DNA of 64,000 nucleotides from Gautieria morchelliformis (taxonomy: Eukaryota > Basidiomycota > Agaricomycetes > Gomphales > Gomphaceae): assembly GCA_015179125.1 (NCBI GenBank), contig WHVA01000206.1, positions 62,001 through 126,000 of the forward strand, written 5' to 3'. Both the position numbers and the translations under genes were made by a program. The stretch's first letter is position 1. Each line of letters begins with the position of its first letter. Below are positions 1 to 11,300 of the stretch, one piece after another. Below the pieces are notes generated by a model. The model saw only the letters and a program-made list of their open reading frames with translations. It had not been told where the DNA came from and searched no databases.

Positions 1-1111
1 GCGCAATCCCACCCCTCGATATTGATGCTCTCCTCCCCCGCTATAAATACAGTTCTGTGCGCCTCATACTCCTTGATCTCGAGGGCACACTCTGGGTACG
101 CGCGCACCCCCAGCACGCATTTGAGCCACCCGCTGAGGCTGTTGCGATCTTGCGCAAGCTGGGCGAAGATCCCCGGAATAGAGTCTGGCTCCTCAGCGGA
201 CTCCCGCGGTGTGAGCTTAACAAGGTTGCGCGTGTCGTGCCAAGCATTGGGCTGGTGTGAGTGTCGCTCGTACGGCAGGGGGTAGGTGCGTTGCTAAAAG
301 ATGCACTAGCGCGGAGAATGGGTGCTTTATCAAACCGAGGCCCATTCGTGGAAAAGAGCAGCAGTGGATTAATATGGTCACGAACTGTAACATGACGTGG
401 AAAACACCATGTTTGGAGATTTTGGGATATGTACGTGGCTATTACTCTTTTGTCCTCCGTCTTTGGTGGGCTGATGTAATTTGACAGTTCACGGAGCGCA
501 CCCCTGGGTCATTTGTTGCCGGGCAAGAGGCTTCGATCGTGTGGCGGTTCTGGACTGAGGAAAATGAGAGTCGTGGGGATCGTCAGTGGGCGAGACGGCA
601 GGCTTCGGAGGCTCAGAATCATATCTGGGATAGGTACGCATTTTTGGTTCACCACATTCGCAGGTGCGTGTCTGATCTCCCGACACAGCCTAGGTGAACG
701 CTATGGTTCGTAGCAAACCTTATGTTGGCACTGTATTCATTTCGCTCCGGTCTTGACTAATATATATATGTAGGGCTTAGAATTATCCCTGGCCGAAACA
801 GCTTCCTCGTCATTCCAGGCAATATATCCCGATCGAGTGCCGTGGGTGCCATTCTCCGCCCAGGAGGCCCCAGCGAGGCAATCCCTACGTCGTGGTTCAC
901 GCCCGAAGTCACGGCGCCGGATGACACGGTGCAGGACGTGGATATCGTGATATGCATTGGCGCGGACGAGAAGCTTCTCAGCCGGCTGAACGAGCTGGAT
1001 AATGCTGAGACATGCACCACGAGTGGTAAGGGGAGCGACGGCAAGTGGAGGCTGAACGTCGAGGAAGTTATACCGACGCTGTGGAAATTTGCGAATTTGA
1101 CCAATGCGTGA
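1..1111 (+). CDS. Trehalose-6-phosphate synthase/phosphatase-like protein, C-terminal phosphatase-like domain (5' partial)
   Basis: The reading frame is open from the left edge and continues through exons of about 1-256, 310-430, 488-633, 689-705 and 774-1111, with GT-AG introns of 53-68 bp. The joined protein shows the HAD-type trehalose-phosphatase domain of fungal TPS complex subunits: an ILLDLEGTLW motif near base 70, AENGCF after the first intron, WINMV and WKTPCLEI in exon 2, RTPGSFV and VWRFWTE in exon 3, and RIIPGRNSFLV in exon 5. The family makes trehalose from UDP-glucose and glucose-6-phosphate in the cytosol. The usual phosphatase motif DxDGT reads DLEGT here, so the second Asp is Glu. 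That is what regulatory, non-catalytic subunits (Tps3/Tsl1-like) often show, and I infer such a role. The synthase half lies outside the window. Exon 4 (17 bp) and its donor GTTCGT are the least certain parts. Confidence 0.8.
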
Positions 1112-2219
1112 AGATCAGAAAACAAGCTGCTTTTGCTTTTGGAGAAGGATGGACTTCTGAGGAGCTGTTATTTTGCTGTCCTAGCATGCGATTGTGAAGT
1201 GTTTTTGATTGTTATTGTAGTGACCAAATACTTTGTAGGAATTATGCCTCGCAAGTGGAATGACAATTGCTGTAATTATCTATTGGGATTTATGTGCAAC
1301 CTATTGACACATGCACATGTTGAAGGTCGTGGGCGACACGGGGGAGGTGTGTGTGCGCGGGGAGAACGTCACGAAGGGGTACTGTGCGTACGGCGACACG
1401 ACGGCCGGCGGGATGGACGCACGTGCCATACGTGACGTGGTGACGCCATCTCAGCGCGCTTTTAGTGATGCACGATACACCGGCTGCACAATGTACAGAC
1501 ACCATGTCGTTTTGCCCCACGTCTTACCCGATAATAGTCTTCACACTCAGGCGGCCTCTTCCACTACCCACAGGACGCCGAATTGGGAGCTTTTCGTGTT
1601 TACCTATCCACAAATACTGCCGCTAGTATGAGATGATACCTTGGCTGAGATTATCTAACATCACCATCGAATCAAACATCATACACTCAGGGATTGAACT
1701 TGCAATTTTAGGTGATAATCCCCACTGCTTTCTCGTGTTCATCGAAAAGATGGCGATGCGGAACGATGCCATCGGTCATCTTCATCATATGGGGTAAGCT
1801 TGTCACGGTTTGTTTTCACATGGCATTCTGCCGACGATCACTCTGAATTGTCAATGAGGACCACTTCATGCCGTTCGACGTCAAACTGCTTACTGTAAAA
1901 GGATCTCTAAACGCTTCCTAGTCACTTCCAGCCCATGCCGGATGTAATAAACCATCTCACGAGAATATTCAGGCAGCTAACCATATCCGATGCTACTACA
2001 CTGCCTTAGCTGAATTGATTCCATGCGTGATTGATTATCTTCCATCAGACACGGCCCCTTCGCAAAAATTCTGCGACGCTCACTGATATAGAATGCTGTG
2101 AATATCTGTGATCTAGCAACACCCAAGGCCAGGATCTTATATATGCACCTTCCGCAATCTGCTACACCTTGCTTACAGAACTTAGTCCTTTGTCTGCATT
2201 CCAGTGTCTTTCCTCTATC
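1112..2219. other. Intergenic region
   Basis: No intact gene is visible apart from the AMP-binding enzyme relic at 1311-1420. The rest has short broken frames and no recognisable repeat. Confidence 0.5.
1311..1420 (+). pseudogene. Relic of an AMP-binding (acyl-CoA synthetase / oxalyl-CoA synthetase-like) gene
   Basis: About 35 codons translate to a stretch containing GEVCVRGENVTKGY, the conserved A5-like segment of ANL-superfamily adenylating enzymes. It most resembles fungal Pcs60/oxalate-CoA ligases, where G-E-V-C-(I/V)-R-G-x-N-V-T-K-G-Y precedes the substrate loop. No other adenylation motif (P-loop, YRTGD, hinge Lys) is found on either side, so it is an isolated fragment. The flanking frame runs to a stop at 1631 with no family resemblance. 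It could be a gene scrap moved by a transposon or the remains of a deleted neighbour. Confidence 0.5.
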
Positions 2220-4015
2220 ATGTCGAGTCAGGCGGACGCCTCGGCTGAAATCCAGGCGCTATCAGACAAGTACATACTTGCCACACTGAGTGAGATGCAG
2301 AAGAACTTACCTGAACTAGCTTTGCGGTCAACTCTACCGCCGTCGCAGCATTTGGTATGCGTCCATGTCGCCTATCCAATTCCACTATTTCCATAGCTTG
2401 TTCTACAGCACTGCTCGTCTATGACACTCTTCTCACATTGCCATCCGAGATCAAGCACATTTGGTGCAAGACCGTCAAGACTGGCACCATTCTCTATTTA
2501 TTCTCTCGTTATGTGCCCATGGTTGTGTTTTCTGTTTCCATATATGGCGCTTTATCTAATATGTCCCTTGGGGTATATTACGACAATTCTCTCATGTGTA
2601 ACACCCTTACTGATTGGAATGAGTATCTAGTATGACTTGCATTCTTTATGAAGAAGCAACCTAGACTCATATGTTTGAAGGAAATGTAATACTCTAAGTT
2701 ACCTAGGTGATGCTTTACAAGTTCTTTTTGTGACTGGTGTACAGGGTAAGTGATTATACCCATATATTTCTCAGGCAGAAGGATCAACCCATTTTATTAT
2801 TTAGGCCTTCTGCTAGCTCGCACATATGCTATTTCCCTTCAGAATCAAAGAGTTTTGGGTGTTCTTGGGCCACTTATTCTTGGTTCTATTATCATTGACA
2901 TGGTATGTCCCCATTCAGACTTCATGTAAATAACATAAGTTCATTTCACTGGATATAGTACCAGTCTGTTTTGGAAAACTGCAATCTCACTAGTTCACAA
3001 ATTAATACAATGACTTTGTCAGTACCGACTAGGCCTTTCTGCTTAGATTTATACTAACAAATTCTTCAGGTGTAAGATTTAGGGACCTGCATTTGTCCAA
3101 TCTGTCTCTGAACACCTTTGACAGTGGATACCATCACCAATGTTACTGTAATCATTTTTGACACTGGAGTTGTGATAGTAACCATTCTGAGCTCAATTCA
3201 AACCCTGAGGCTTTGGCGGAAAGGTAAGGTTTGGGATAAAAAATCTCTTGTTAGTCTAGTGATTTACCAAGGTGAGCATACAACATGTTTCTTATATACA
3301 TGGACATATCACTAATCTACAGGTAAGGCTTTGTCAGATATGGGTATGGAATGTTATTCTTATGATATTTCATGTCTGATTTATATTTAGATTTGTGCTT
3401 ACAATTAGCTTGGCTAATACTGTCACAACTGAGGTATTGTTACTTATAAATCGATTGAGTTTTCAGAGCTTACTTTGTGTTCTTCTACATTTCAGGTGTT
3501 GAGGGTATGTAATGCATTGCTCATGATCATAAAATGACTAACTTCAGCTGGTTCATGATATAAAGCCAACCCTTGGTGCCATCTTGGGCCCTCTTCAGAA
3601 CAGGTATATTCTCAGCAAGCTAAGAAGAAAGACATGATTGTACTAATAGTATACATACAGCTTATCAATGATTATGGCCTGCCGGTTCCATATAACTCTT
3701 CAAGAGAGACACAGTCAACTTAACAACCCCTCATTACCCTCTATTTCATTCTCCAGCTTTCAAGCAGCTAGACGAAGTGTCCACAATGCCATAGTGGCTG
3801 AATTTGGAAACCCATGCTCGAGCCAGGCACTTGGCACCGGGACCCTGAAGGACAACATAGCTGATCAGGAAGGCCAGCAGTCACCTGAAGAAGCTGGGTC
3901 AGCTGGGATAGATTTGGATGAGTTTCCTTGGGCAACTGGATGTCCTGGAGATGTAGAAAGGGCTGGGCCAAGTGACTCCAGTGAGCAGTTAGCTTCTCCT
4001 TTGGGCACTGGTTAA
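2220..4015 (+). CDS. DUF6533-type multi-pass membrane protein (multi-exon, boundaries approximate)
   Basis: Several exon-like stretches in order resemble the basidiomycete DUF6533 family of seven-helix membrane proteins of unknown function. From about 2409 there is the hallmark LLVYDTLLTLPSEIKHIW with a following TILYLFSRY. At about 2805-2901 there is GLLLARTYAISLQNQRVLG, a helix with the family's RxYAI motif. At about 3118-3222 there is a hydrophobic helix ending in SIQTLRLWR, and at about 3668-3760 the C-terminal RF-x-LQE region. The last frame ends in an acidic tail at 4015. The proposed start is ATG at 2220. The phase between exon 1 (ends about 2354) and the LLVYD exon does not close cleanly, so either the first exon is wrong or the gene carries a frameshift. 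Ligand and role are unknown. Confidence 0.55.
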
Positions 4016-6572
4016 TGGTTCAGCAGGATCTGGACAAATGGCAGAGGCTTAATGACAGCATCCAAGCTAATGATAGCCACGATTCCAATGCAAACCCCCT
4101 AGCAGACATGGAGCAATTTATGTCAAGCTACCTTTTTAATCTATTGCAGTGCTTGCAAATTGGTTGCCATAGAAGATGTGGCTATCTGCTCACTCTGGCC
4201 AACCCACACTGCCAAAAACCTGCACATCCATGTATATTCTGTGCTGTTTTGAATTCAACTGTGTCCAGATTTGAGAATTGCATCCTGAGGAATATTCAGG
4301 GATGGCCTCGGAAAATGAACTTCATGTAGTGCATGTGCATGTCCATGCCTGGGATGATCTGGTGTGAAGTACATGCTACAATAAGTATGTTAGTTTGTAA
4401 ATGCTATGAAATAGCATGGGCATACTTTTTATTTTTATTTTCATATCATCATCACATTCTTACATGTTGGATATGGGAAGCTGGGAACCTCGGGATGCTC
4501 ACGCTCTCACAGAGAAGTGTGAAAGGAAATGGATGGATGTGGTAGTGTAATACAGGATGATTGTGTATCTCTGATCCTAACTCTGCTTGGTCCCTATGGA
4601 CCCACTGCCCACCGGGAGCCCTGCTCCAATGTCAAGCCATCTTACATCAGGGCTCAGCCTGCATCAGTGTTGACTAATGTCCAACATGCAAATATGCACA
4701 AATATAGGACTGATAATAATGAGCTACATACTGTTCATCACAGGTGGTAAGCCTGTCATATAGTCCAGGATATGGGTGTCAGTGTCTGGGATGCTATTCT
4801 GTTTGGGAGAAGCATACTCCTATTCCCAGTTTACTGATCCAATATGAAAGTATCTAGCAGATGCCGTACCATATCAATGGGAAACATATTCTGTTCCTCA
4901 CAGAAGGGTGATAAGGAAGACTCTCCAGCCCACACCCAGACTCCACTGTGTGCTGACTTGGCCAATGCATAGGCCCCATGCTGCAAATGCCATGGGCACA
5001 TGATAGCCTCAAACACCCTGTCAGACATGAGTACACAAGACCATAGTGTAATGTGCATGAGTATCAGCAGTGTTTGGTCAGTGTGGAGCCTGACATTGTG
5101 TTAAAATGAGTTAAAGTGAGGGAGAGTGCTATGTACTGTAAGAGAGCTATGCTCTCTAGTTGGAGGTTATAGGCTTTTCTTGTCTTTTAGTACGATGTCA
5201 CCTTGTTCCACCCCCATTGTTCTCAGAGTATGTAGTGGGTCCACTTAGATTAGTAATCCAGACTCCTCTTTCCCGCTCACTACCAGCTGCGTCAGTAGTT
5301 CTGCGCAGTTTGTCACCTCCAGCGAGGCCTTACCTCCTTACAGTACCCAATCATGATGGACACTGATATCCCAGTTGCACAAGTAGAGTACTGTAAATAT
5401 ATACCCCACGTGAGCGCTGTACAGTCTGTGTCAGGGGAACCCCCTCCCAAGGATGTTTCCGGCCTCATCTTCGGTCCCCACCCAAGGTCCAGACCTGACC
5501 TGAACACATCCTGAGGGCCAGGCCGAGTTTGTAAACCTTCAGCTTTGGGAATTATCCCAGAATGGTGCCAAGGTCATGGGGTGAGCTGTGCATGTTAGGC
5601 AAGTGCCCTGGAGGCTTGGACTTGTGTCAGGAGTGGAGTCGATGTCCCTGACTTCGATCAGGGGCGCGAAGTATATAAGTAGTGAGCTGGTAGTGGAGAT
5701 CCTTAGCTTTTCCTCTTTGGATCCTCCTCTACCAGGTGAGTTGTATGTCATATACATAGTTCTTATTCATACTTTGGATCCTCCTCTACCAGACTGCATG
5801 ACTTCTGCTGTCTAGGCAGAGTTGCCTTCACAGTCTGGATGTGCACAAGTACAGTGTGAGATGCTTACAACTGACCACTTGGTCATAGGCATGATGTGGA
5901 TTGTATCTCATCCTTGGATATTTAACTTAGTCACTCCAAAAGTGGAGTCAACTGTGATTGAGCTTAGCTAGAGGTCTATCCAATTACTTTTTCAAAATTC
6001 CAATGTTTACCCAGGGAACCCCCACCCTGTTTTGGAACCCTTTGAGACTTTGGTGTCAGAGCTAACACTTTGATCTATCAGAACATGTTGTATATGAAAC
6101 TGCAAGAATATTAAACACTACAGTAATGAATAAAAACTATTAGTCTGTAGGTTTGAGGAAGACTATCGGGGTCCAAGTATTCCAAAAAGATAGGAATGGC
6201 TTCACAGGAGAGTTTGTAAGTGGATTGACTCGATTAACGTCAATGCACTGCAATAAACGAGCAACTAGGGTATAAGAAGTGACTTGTGAAAGTCACTGAA
6301 CAGGAAAGTCACTGATCAGTTTGTCTCGGGTATTGGAGAGTTAATTGACAAGGAAATTGATTGTCAGACTCACTCTGCAGAATTTCACCTAGAGTGTTAA
6401 TCTGGGTGGCTAAGTAGAAAAGCAACTACTTAACTGAGAATTAATACACTAAGTAAGTGTAATAACCCTAGCTGGGGTTAGCAGCTTAGTAACCTGTGCA
6501 AGCTTGGCAAGTCACTGTTATGTATTGCAATTTCTGGAAGTCAGAACTAGAAAGGACAGTGGCTTCAACTTA
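4016..6572. other. Repeat-like region without a supported gene
   Basis: Frames such as 4015-4329 and 4529-4750 have no recognisable domain. Around 5430-5830 the sequence looks LTR-like: a GC-rich start near 5430, a TATA-like stretch at about 5668-5676 and a direct duplication further on. No partner copy or target duplication was found, so no element is called. Bases 5835-6570 hold nothing recognisable. Confidence 0.35.
5715..5792. repeat. Short direct repeat, 21 bp at 57-bp spacing
   Basis: The 21-bp word beginning CTTTGGATCCTCCTCTACCA occurs exactly at 5715-5735 and 5772-5792, about 40 bp downstream of a TATA-like stretch. It fits a duplication within the transcribed part of an LTR, but the parent element is not identified. 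Confidence 0.8.
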
Positions 6573-7314
6573 TGTGTTGCGCCCCCAATGAACTATTGTC
6601 CTAAGTATTTTGTGACGGAATGATAAGTTTTTGAATAGATTGAGGATGCGGCCTATTTCTCGAGGCCGAGTTCGATATGGATCGCAGGATAGCAAGTTAA
6701 CTCGAAGTTCGACTTAAATGACTCGAAGTCGAGAGAGATGTCAAAAGGTTCGTGTTCGTTTCAGTCATACATGTAGTACTATTTATACTAACTCGGATAG
6801 GGGTCTCGGTACATGGGGATGAGCGACGGGAATGGTGGAATTGTGCGTATGGTAGGTGCGTACATACCGCCGCTACCATACATCCGTACTGCAGATCGCG
6901 TACTCGGTCTGGCCTGGACATGAGGCGGAAGAGAATACCCTTATGTGGTGGCTCGAAGGATAAGGCGGGATGGTAGGAGAGACTGGGTAGGAATAACATG
7001 TGCGGCTCGAAGGTAATGGAGAATATATGTTGCGTTCCCTGTTCGTGGTGTGTGATCGACTCGTTCCATCCTGGTACTCGGCTCGTCAACATTGCTCGTG
7101 CCTCGACTCAACTCGTGATACGGATCTTGGTGCTCGGAAGTAGTATGTTGGTCTTGACTTGACTCGGTGAGTGTCGGTGTGTGTCTGTGGTGTCGTCTCG
7201 TGTCTCGATGGCTCGGGTGTGTGCGTATGTGTCTCGTGGTGCTTGGGGTGAAGTTAGATAGTGAGAGAGATAGATCGTTAGGGTACTCGTGAATAGAGGT
7301 CGTTGTAGTGGACA
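6573..7314 (-). mobile_element. Possible solo LTR, reverse orientation
   Basis: The interval starts TG and ends CA. On the minus strand it has a TATAAATA box near 6775-6785 and pyrimidine-rich sequence upstream. No flanking target duplication and no second copy were found. The call rests on composition, the termini and the TATA box only. Confidence 0.3.
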
Positions 7315-7810
7315 TTACGGGTCATAATTTGTGTGTGCAAAGTCGTGAAACAAACCGAGTAGCATAAGAGTCCGTAGCTGATAGATCTTCCCTCACGACA
7401 TTTTGGATCGTAAGTTGGAAGTTGGAAAGTATCGAAGTAAATCGAGGTCAGAAGTTGGGTCGGAAGGCGGAAGGCGGAGAGACAGAGATTCTGCAGAACT
7501 CACTGTGCTAAGAACAGGAGGTAGATCAAAGGAAATCACGTATCAAAGGTGATTATCTGATTGCAGGATAATGAGCATACATGAGGGGATTCTATACAAA
7601 GAGCTGAGACAACAGGTAATGGGGTAGTACTAAGCATATTCTGAAGGAAGCAGAAGTCAGATAGATATACAGGGTAAGTAACTAATCGAGAACAAAGCAC
7701 TACAAGGGGGTGCAGGGTAGAGTAAAGAACAATGGGCAAAATGTAAATACCCTATTTACCCGCATTGCCCTCAAGGCAATGCATGCTGCTGGAATAGATT
7801 AGCTAATGAT
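7315..7810. other. Unassigned sequence left of the copia insertion
   Basis: No gene seen. The sequence left of the target duplication continues on the far side of the copia element at 13,080, so 7,810 and 13,080 were adjacent before insertion. Confidence 0.5.
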
Positions 7811-7815
7811 AGTGG

Positions 7816-8313
7816 TGTTGAGGACAGGAATTATAGGCAGTAGGTATGGACTTGTTATTCAAAAGAATAGACTAGAAATCAATTCACTCTCTCAGTGAAT
7901 TTAGTGGTCACTATAAATATATTATACACTACCTAGAAATCAATTCACTACAGAGGATTTCTAGGTCAATAAATGTAAAGACTACTAGACTAATTTACTT
8001 GCCTCTCTCAGTGAATTTAGTGGTCACTGAGAGAGGGGGAAATGTGTTCCACTGCGCATGTACTACTACCCGGCCCTTTAGCGCCCAAGAGCTCGCGCGT
8101 CGAAGTCATTTCAGACTCCGCTGGGTGCAGCCGCTTGTGAAAGTAGGAATAACAAGATGAAATAGAGAGATAAGGAATGAGTGGAAAATTTCGAAAATAG
8201 CCAGAGAAATGGATGCATAATACAAGAACAATGTGAGAAGAAATTGGAAGGCCACACAACAAATTGGATATATTATGCTTGATTTTGGTGCAGGAGCATA
8301 AATGCACCCAACA
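7816..8313 (-). repeat. Copia element 1, 3' LTR
   Basis: This 498-bp LTR runs TGTTG to CAACA and matches 12577-13074. It contains a perfect hairpin with a 13-bp stem at 8002-8014 and 8024-8036 and a 9-base loop. Half of that motif recurs near 7890. Confidence 0.95.
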
Positions 8314-8324
8314 CGCCCCCTCAA
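8314..8324 (-). other. Copia element 1 polypurine tract
   Basis: On the minus strand the sequence TTGAGGGGGCG lies directly before the 3' LTR, the position of the plus-strand DNA priming site. Confidence 0.7.
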
Positions 8325-8326
8325 GC

Positions 8327-11300
8327 TTAATATATTCCGATTTGCTCGTTGAGAATCTTCACTCTAGGACTAGGAAGTCCTTTAGTGAGGATATCTGCCA
8401 ACATTTGTTCGGTTGGCAAATAAACGAGCTTGGCTTGTTGATTTTTGATTATATCTCGAAGGAAATATAATCGGATGTCGAAATGCTTGGTTCTCGTGTG
8501 TTGTTGGGTGCCATACGTGATGGCAATGGCTGATTGATTGTCTGAATAAACTTGGATGGGTCTGTTCAGTGGTTGGAATATTTCAGAAATAAAATGGCGC
8601 ATCCAAAGAGCCTCTTTGCCCGCATGGGTCAGGGCGACGAATTCGGCTTCAGTTGATGAGAGGGCTACTATCGACTGTTTCTGGCAACTCCATGAAACAG
8701 TGCCTCCATCAATCTGAAATAAGTATGCCGAATACGAACGCCTATGACTCTGTGAACCCCAATCCGCATCTGAATACCCCATCAAGCCGTCTTGATTTCT
8801 TCCAAGTGTGAGTTTGTAATGCTTCGTGCCTTTCAAATATTTGAAGACACGTTTGACTGCATTCCAGTGTGTGCCACCTGGATTTTCAAGGAATTGTGAG
8901 AGTAATGACACCGCAAATGCAATGTCAGGTCGAGTGGCTACAGCCGCCCACATCAGTGATCCTATAGCTTGCCTGTACGGAAATTTCGACATGGCTTTCT
9001 TGCCTCTCTCTGTAGAAGGACATTGGTCTTTAGATAATTTTACGGCTGGATCAAGAGGCGTAGCATAAGTCTTTGCATCTTCGAGATTAAATTTTTTGAT
9101 GATCTTCTCGATGTATGCAGGTTGTGAAATTGCAATGGTTTTCTTCTGCCAGTCTCTTTCGATTTTGAGATTCAATAGCCAATGAATCTCGCCTAGATCT
9201 TTCATACTGAAGACCTGAGCAAGATCTCGTTTGACTTCGTCCAGGACTGATTGATTCTCAGCTGTGATGGTAAGGTCGTCCACAGCTGTTGCAATGATCA
9301 CATGCCCCTTTCCGTCACGTCTATAAAATACAGCCCCGTCTGTGGCTGACGTAGTGAATCCTAACTTGTGGAATTCACCACTTAGACGTTTGTACCATTC
9401 TCTTCCAGATTGCTTGAGGCCGTAGAGTGCTTTCTTCAAAAGTAGCACTTCGCCTTTGTCTCCAGACTCATATCCATACGGCTGCTTCATGTAAATAGGT
9501 TCGGGCAACGTAGCATTGAGGTATGCATAGTCCACGTCCATTTGATGGATAGGCCAGTCATTCCTAGCAGCAATGGCGCATATGATCCGTAGGGAGGATA
9601 ACCGAGCAACAGGTGAGTATGTCTCATCATAGTCGACTCCAAACTTCTGCGTGAAGCCTTGGGCGACCATTCTCGATTTAGGCATTATTGGTTTCCCTTC
9701 TGGATTACGCTTCCAAAGGTAGACCCATTTATTACCGACAATATTGGCTCCAGGAGGTGGTTTGGCTCGTTCCCACACTCCCTTGTCGATTAGGGCCTCA
9801 TACTCTTTGTCCATTGATTTCTTCCATATAGGATTATTCAGAGCTTCGTCTGCATTGCTAGGTTCAATTTGACTCAAATCCGGCGCCTTGTTATTGTTTT
9901 GACCGTCGGTTAGAAACGCACTGATGGCACACTCATAGTTACTGATGCCATCAATCTCGGAGGATAATTCTTGGTCGAATAAAACTTCTTTATGGTCCTC
10001 AACGTCCTCGTAAGCTAGCGTAGTCATATGTGCGCCAGCTTGTCTCTGGGTTTGAGATCTTGTTACGGGACCTGATGGGGCCGGCTGCACTTGTTGTTGA
10101 CGGATCCTTTCGCTTCTCCTTATCGGTTCAGCTTCTCTAGGTCTGTCATCAACTCCCTGAATAGGTTGCAGCTTTTCAAGATATTCTTCCGGTGCACTTT
10201 CATCAATTTCTTCGATCTTTGCCTCTTCGCTGACTAAGCGACCGGGCACAGGCACTGATGCCGGAATGGCCTTCTTCTCTTCTCTAGACGTAGGTAGCTT
10301 GGATTCCTCAATAGAAATGATTGGGACCTTTCCCTTCTTCATCTCTGAATCAAACACAACGTTCCGCTCGACAGAAACTTTGTGCGAGTCAGGCCAATAA
10401 ACATAATGACCATGGCTCTGCGCAGAAATTCCTATCCACCGAGCTCTCTTGGCACGAGCTGCCAATTTATCTCCCTGAGTGATTTTAACGTAAATTTCAG
10501 TTCCCCACGCGTGAATGTCTTTGAGATTCGGTTTTTCATGGTGAATCATCTCGTAGGGCGTTTTATCTGGTAGAGATCTTGTATGCGTCCTGTTCCTAAG
10601 ATAATTGGCATGCTGTATCGCATAGCCCCATAATATCTTAGGAAGGCCTGATTCTAGCAGCATGGCACGAGTTCTCTCAGTGAGAGTTCGGTTCAGGCGT
10701 TCCGCAACACCATTTGACTCTGGTGTGTCGTGTACCGTCAACTGATGCTTCGTGCCTTGTTTGGCTAGATGCTGTTCGAATTCAGAGCTCATATACTCGC
10801 CCCCTCGATCAGAAACAAGTGCCTTGATGTGCACATTTCTCTGTCGAAGCATTAAAGCCTCGTAGAGCTTGTACTTTGAGAATGCTTCTGATTTGTTCGC
10901 CATGAGATAGATCACCGATTCTCTTGAGTAGTCATCGATAAAGGAGACATAATATGACTTCTTATCGATCGTGAGGTGTCTTGCAGGTCCCCAGACATCA
11001 GAATAAATTCTGTCACCGAATTTTGATGTTCGGTCTCTGGGTTCTCGAGGAAGAGGTTTGCGTGCAATCTTGGCCTGAATACACGCATCGCAGACAATTC
11101 TATCGCCTGTGGAGCTCAGTTCAATGCCCAATATCATGCCATGATTTAATAGATGTTGTAGGGACTTCTGCGAGATGTGCCCCATCTTTTGATGAATTTC
11201 CATGGCGGATAAACACATATGGGCTTGAGCACTTGGTGACTGGAGGTCTAGTCGATATAAACCATTGACCTTCGGTGCTTGCATCAATACCTTTCCAGTA

